Positions 8,197-11,291 of a stretch of 11,291 nt of DNA are shown in pieces. The notes beneath the pieces were generated by a model. The model was not told where the DNA came from and ran no database searches. It was given only the letters and a program-made list of their open reading frames with translations. How positions within the stretch are numbered: the stretch's first letter is position 1; every line of letters begins with the position of its first letter. A program made the translations under genes and the position numbers. Source of the DNA: Gammaproteobacteria bacterium (GTDB lineage Bacteria; Pseudomonadota; Gammaproteobacteria; UBA6429; Thiohalophilaceae). The stretch is from positions 1-11,291 of the forward strand of contig JAADGZ010000176.1 of NCBI GenBank assembly GCA_013152045.1, read 5' to 3'.

Positions 8197-10155
8197 TTAG
8201 AGAACAAATACGGCCAACAAGGCCATCAAGCCGATGATCATGGCAAAGGCATAGGTATACAGATAACCGGTCTGGATGCGGCGCAGAATGCCCGCAAACC
8301 AGCCCACGGTATAAGCTGAACCATTGACCACCAGCATATCAATCAAAAATACATCACCCACCTTCCACAAAACCTTACCCAGCACACGACCACCGCCAGC
8401 GAAAAATATCTCATTGAACCGATCAAAGCCGTACTTGCTCAGCAGGATGCGGTAAGTACGCGACCACTTTTTACTAAGAGTCTCGGGAATATCGGTGCGT
8501 TTTATATATAGATACCAGGCCGTGACGACACCTGACAGGGCCAACCAGAACGGCAGCGTTAAGATAGAATGCATCATCATAGCGCCAGCACCATGAAATT
8601 CATGACTCAGCTTAGCCAGCACATCATGTTCAGGCAAAACAAAAATGGCATTACCAAAGAAATGTCCAAAGGCCATACTGTCGACAAAGAAGTAACCGAT
8701 AAATACCGATGGGATGGCCAGTGCGATTAACGGCAGCGTCACAACCAGAGGCGACTCATGCAGGTGTTCACGGGTATGTTCATCCATGCGTTCCTTGCCA
8801 TGAAAGACCAGGAAGTACATACGGAAAGTGTAGAGCGCGGTGACGAAGACGCTTAGAACTACCGCCACATAAGCATAACCAGAACCTGGCAAAGTGGACT
8901 GGCCGACGGCTTCGATTATGGAATCCTTGGAGAAAAAGCCGGAAAAACCGGGCGTGCCAATCAGCGCCAGCGACCCCATTAAAAAGGTAAACCAGGTGAT
9001 AGGCATATACTTGCGCAGGCCGCCCATCTTGCGCATGTCCTGCTCATGATGCATGGCAATAATCACTGAGCCTGCCGCGAGGAACAGCAAGGCCTTGAAA
9101 AAGGCGTGGGTCATGAGGTGAAAAATGCCCGCTGCATAAGCTGAAGCGCCCAGCGCCACGGTCATATACCCCAGTTGCGAGAGGGTCGAATACGCCACTA
9201 CGCGTTTAATATCATTTTGTACCAGTCCCAGTAGCCCCATAAACAAGGCCGTCGTCGCGCCAATCACCATGACAAAAGTCAGCGCGGTTTCTGACAACTC
9301 GAATAAGGGCGACATGCGTGCAACCATGAAAATACCGGCAGTAACCATGGTTGCCGCATGGATCAAGGCTGAGATAGGTGTTGGACCTTCCATCGAATCT
9401 GGCAACCAGACATGCAGAGGGACCTGAGCGGATTTGCCCATCGCACCGATAAACAGCAAAATACAGATCAGGGTTGCGACCGACCAAGACTGACCGCCGA
9501 TGATTTCAATGGTCTGACCGTTGAGAATGCTGGCATTGTTGAAGACTTGCGCATAATCCAGGGTACCAAAATACATCAGCACTGCAGCGATACCCAGCAG
9601 GAAACCAAAATCACCCACGCGATTAACCAGGAAGGCCTTGAGATTGGCATAAATCGCTGTTTCTTTTTTATACCAGAAACCAATCAACAGATAGGAAATC
9701 AGACCCACCGCTTCCCAGCCGAAGAACAGTTGCATGAAGTTGTTAGACATCACCAACATCAGCATGGCAAAGGTAAACAGGGAAATGTAGCTGAAGAAAC
9801 GTTTGTAGCCCGGATCATCATGCATGTAGCCAATGGTATAGATATGCACCATAAGCGAAACAAAACTCACTACCACCATCATCATGGCGGATAGCTTGTC
9901 GATCAGGAAGCCGACCTCGAAATGCACGCCGTCACTGACCATCCAGGTATAAACCGTGCCGTTAAAGCTGTCCGCGCCATCAATGACCATATACTTAAAG
10001 ACATACATGGATAGCAAGCAACTGACGCCAACCCCCAGGGTCGCAACCCAGTGTGCGGCAGGACGGTCAAGTTGTCGGCCAAAGACCCCGGCCAGCACCG
10101 CACCCAGCAGCGGTGCCAGTACGATCAACAAGTAAATGGTCTGCATATTTTCCAT
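8197..10155 (-). CDS. nuoL: NADH-quinone oxidoreductase subunit L
   Basis: NuoL is the distal antiporter-like subunit of complex I. Beyond its 14-helix core it carries the long C-terminal lateral helix (HL) that runs along the membrane arm. The 652-residue length is in the normal range for proteobacteria. Key residues are E148 in FFGWEAVGL, K241 in GAMGKSAQVPLHVWLPD, H266 in ALIHAATMVTAG, H346 and H350 in FHLMTHAFFKALLFLA, and K410-D411 in FFSKDSI. The HL and anchoring helix fall at about 525-652. The ATG at 10155 is favoured by GAAAGG (10170-10165), nine bases before it. An in-frame ATG three codons later (MQTIYLL) is less well placed. It begins three bases after the nuoK stop, so the two genes are translationally coupled. 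Confidence 0.98.
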   Translation of the reverse strand: MENMQTIYLLIVLAPLLGAVLAGVFGRQLDRPAAHWVATLGVGVSCLLSMYVFKYMVIDGADSFNGTVYTWMVSDGVHFEVGFLIDKLSAMMMVVVSFVSLMVHIYTIGYMHDDPGYKRFFSYISLFTFAMLMLVMSNNFMQLFFGWEAVGLISYLLIGFWYKKETAIYANLKAFLVNRVGDFGFLLGIAAVLMYFGTLDYAQVFNNASILNGQTIEIIGGQSWSVATLICILLFIGAMGKSAQVPLHVWLPDSMEGPTPISALIHAATMVTAGIFMVARMSPLFELSETALTFVMVIGATTALFMGLLGLVQNDIKRVVAYSTLSQLGYMTVALGASAYAAGIFHLMTHAFFKALLFLAAGSVIIAMHHEQDMRKMGGLRKYMPITWFTFLMGSLALIGTPGFSGFFSKDSIIEAVGQSTLPGSGYAYVAVVLSVFVTALYTFRMYFLVFHGKERMDEHTREHLHESPLVVTLPLIALAIPSVFIGYFFVDSMAFGHFFGNAIFVLPEHDVLAKLSHEFHGAGAMMMHSILTLPFWLALSGVVTAWYLYIKRTDIPETLSKKWSRTYRILLSKYGFDRFNEIFFAGGGRVLGKVLWKVGDVFLIDMLVVNGSAYTVGWFAGILRRIQTGYLYTYAFAMIIGLMALLAVFVL

Positions 10156-10158
10156 TAT

Positions 10159-10464
10159 CTAGCCTTTCAGGGAATCCAGTTCTTCAACATTGATACTGCG
10201 CCGATTACGGAACAGCACCACCAGAATTGCTAGGCCAATGGCTGCTTCCGCCGCCGCTACCGTGAGGATGAAAAAAACAAACACCTGACCCTCGATATTA
10301 TTAAGAAAGTGCGAAAAGGCAATGAAATTCATATTCACCGCCAACAGCATCAACTCTATCGACATCAGTATAATGATCACATTCTTGCGATTAAGGAAAA
10401 TACCGGCAATGCTGAGTGAGAACAGAATTGCACCAAGAATCAGATAGTCAGACAGTTCGGGCAT
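10159..10464 (-). CDS. nuoK: NADH-quinone oxidoreductase subunit K
   Basis: NuoK is a small membrane subunit (MrpC/ND4L-like) that helps carry protons and couples quinone reduction to the pumps. The 101-residue protein has three membrane helices. The two buried glutamates needed for activity are E37 in [12 protein letters not shown] and E73 in [11 protein letters not shown], matching E36 and E72 in E. coli. Its ATG lies one base after the nuoJ stop, and its ribosome site (GGAGGAAAGGAAA) is within the end of nuoJ, so its translation is probably coupled to nuoJ. The downstream nuoL starts three bases after its stop. Length, residues and context are all standard. Confidence 0.98.
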   Translation of the reverse strand: MPELSDYLILGAILFSLSIAGIFLNRKNVIIILMSIELMLLAVNMNFIAFSHFLNNIEGQVFVFFILTVAAAEAAIGLAILVVLFRNRRSINVEELDSLKG

Positions 10465-10465
10465 C

Positions 10466-11062
10466 TTATTTCCTTTCCTCCGCCTTCATTTTTACCATTC
10501 GTACACGATCATTGCGTTTCACTGCGATTTGATCAGCGGGCTTCTGATGTTTGGTATTAGGTCGTCGCCGCAAAGTCAGAGTAATCGCAGCAATAATCGC
10601 CACCAGCAAAATCACGGCGGCAATTTCGAAAGGGTAAACATAGTCCGTATACAAGACCAGACCCAGAGCTTGCGTATTGCTATAGGCTGGACCATGCAAC
10701 ACACTATGATCGAAGGCACTACCATCACCACTGACGATCCAGATCAGCATCCCGGCCATGCTCAAGGCCACCAGGATACCAAGTGGCAAATAGCGCATAA
10801 ATCCTGCACGCATGCGTTCGATGTTGATATCCAGCATCATCACCACAAACAGGAACAGCACCATCACCGCGCCGACATAAACCAGTACCAGCACAATGGC
10901 AAGGAACTCAGCCTGAATCAAAAGCCAAAGCACGGCACTGGCAAAGAATGCCAGCACCAGAAATAACGCTGCCTTGACTGGGTTGCGCACACTGATCACC
11001 ATGCTGGCACTGGCGATGAGCAGCACGCTGAAGATATAAAAAATAAATTTTTCTATGCCCAT
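10466..11062 (-). CDS. nuoJ: NADH-quinone oxidoreductase subunit J
   Basis: NuoJ (ND6-like) is a membrane subunit next to NuoK and NuoH that contains a pi-bulge helix involved in coupling. The 198-residue protein has five hydrophobic segments. The third holds the conserved [17 protein letters not shown] (61-77), with Y62 and G64 in the bulge region. The N-terminal [14 protein letters not shown] (26-39) is also typical. A basic, hydrophilic tail (from about residue 165) ends the protein. The ATG at 11062-11060 lies 19 bp after the nuoI stop and has no strong Shine-Dalgarno, which fits coupling to nuoI. It is followed at one base by nuoK. Confidence 0.97.
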   Translation of the reverse strand: MGIEKFIFYIFSVLLIASASMVISVRNPVKAALFLVLAFFASAVLWLLIQAEFLAIVLVLVYVGAVMVLFLFVVMMLDINIERMRAGFMRYLPLGILVALSMAGMLIWIVSGDGSAFDHSVLHGPAYSNTQALGLVLYTDYVYPFEIAAVILLVAIIAAITLTLRRRPNTKHQKPADQIAVKRNDRVRMVKMKAEERK

Positions 11063-11081
11063 TTCTGTCTGTTCACTCTAG

Positions 11082-11291
11082 TTAGCGGTAGCGCGCATCC
11101 TGTTCACGAGCCTGGGCGATCTGCGCTTCGTACTTGTCACCCACTGCCAGCAGTTTTTCCTTCGTCATATACAGGTCACTACGTTCCTCGCCGTGATATT
11201 CGAAAATATGTGTTTCGACAATCGAATCTACCGGGCAGGATTCTTCGCAATAACCGCAGAATATGCACTTGGTTAGATCGATGTCATAACG
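11082..11291 (-). CDS. nuoI: NADH-quinone oxidoreductase subunit I, C-terminal part (5' end outside window)
   Basis: The last 69 codons of nuoI run in from the right window edge. NuoI carries two [4Fe-4S] clusters (N6a and N6b) that pass electrons towards the N2 cluster in NuoB. One of its two ferredoxin motifs is visible, starting [20 protein letters not shown]: the C-x2-C-x2-C-x3-C-P pattern at visible residues 9-20. It is followed by [19 protein letters not shown] and the usual charged C-terminal helix ending DARYR. The other cluster motif and the start lie outside the window. It is the first visible nuo gene; nuoA-H would be expected beyond the right edge. Confidence 0.96.
   Translation of the reverse strand, partial: RYDIDLTKCIFCGYCEESCPVDSIVETHIFEYHGEERSDLYMTKEKLLAVGDKYEAQIAQAREQDARYR

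Noticed and set aside
9412..9894. Plus-strand 160-codon open frame
   Set aside because: It is antisense to nuoL, full of His/Gln/Asn from reverse reading of hydrophobic codons, and has no recognisable domain.
10529..10966. Plus-strand 145-codon open frame rich in His and Gln
   Set aside because: It is antisense to nuoJ, and the histidine runs come from reverse-reading Met/Val codons of membrane helices.

Overview
The window looks like chromosomal DNA from a gammaproteobacterium. The evidence is the type and order of the respiratory complex I genes (nuoI-J-K-L-M-N, all on the minus strand), an initiator tRNA directly after nuoN, and a three-domain response regulator of the HsbR/CrsR type known from Pseudomonas and Shewanella. 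No species can be named from the sequence. No complete mobile element, CRISPR array or rRNA is visible.

Left part (1-3149, plus strand): a signalling cassette. It holds the 3' part of a methyl-accepting chemotaxis protein cut by the window edge, a small STAS-domain anti-sigma-factor antagonist, and a 585-residue protein carrying a receiver, a PP2C/SpoIIE-type serine phosphatase and an RsbW-like serine kinase (HATPase) domain. Receiver phosphorylation would tip the opposing phosphatase and kinase domains, setting the phosphorylation state of the STAS protein. The STAS protein would then bind or release a partner that is not in this window (an anti-sigma factor such as FlgM, a sigma-factor regulator, or a diguanylate cyclase). 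The chemoreceptor-like gene next door suggests a sensory input.

Middle part (3242-5081): a stand-alone radical SAM protein with an N-terminal B12-binding-type domain. It lies on the minus strand, converges with the signalling cassette, and starts at a TTG with a good Shine-Dalgarno sequence. Upstream is an AT-rich intergenic stretch with a perfect 15-base palindrome, then an intrinsic terminator that closes the transcription unit to its right.

Right part (5082-11291, minus strand): an initiator tRNA-Met with encoded CCA, then, going upstream, nuoN, nuoM, nuoL, nuoK, nuoJ and the 3' end of nuoI. Gaps between genes are 1 to 21 bp, so this is the tail of one nuo operon. Its products form the proton-pumping membrane arm of NADH:quinone oxidoreductase plus the ferredoxin-like NuoI subunit that passes electrons to quinone. 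The key charged residues of all the membrane subunits are present. The tRNA sits 44 bp after nuoN and before the only strong terminator, so it is probably cotranscribed with nuo or read through from it.

The most interesting items are the chemoreceptor/STAS/phosphatase-kinase cassette, the orphan radical SAM gene, and the break in the gene order (nuo, tRNA-fMet, then rimP-nusA) that I recall from some relatives.
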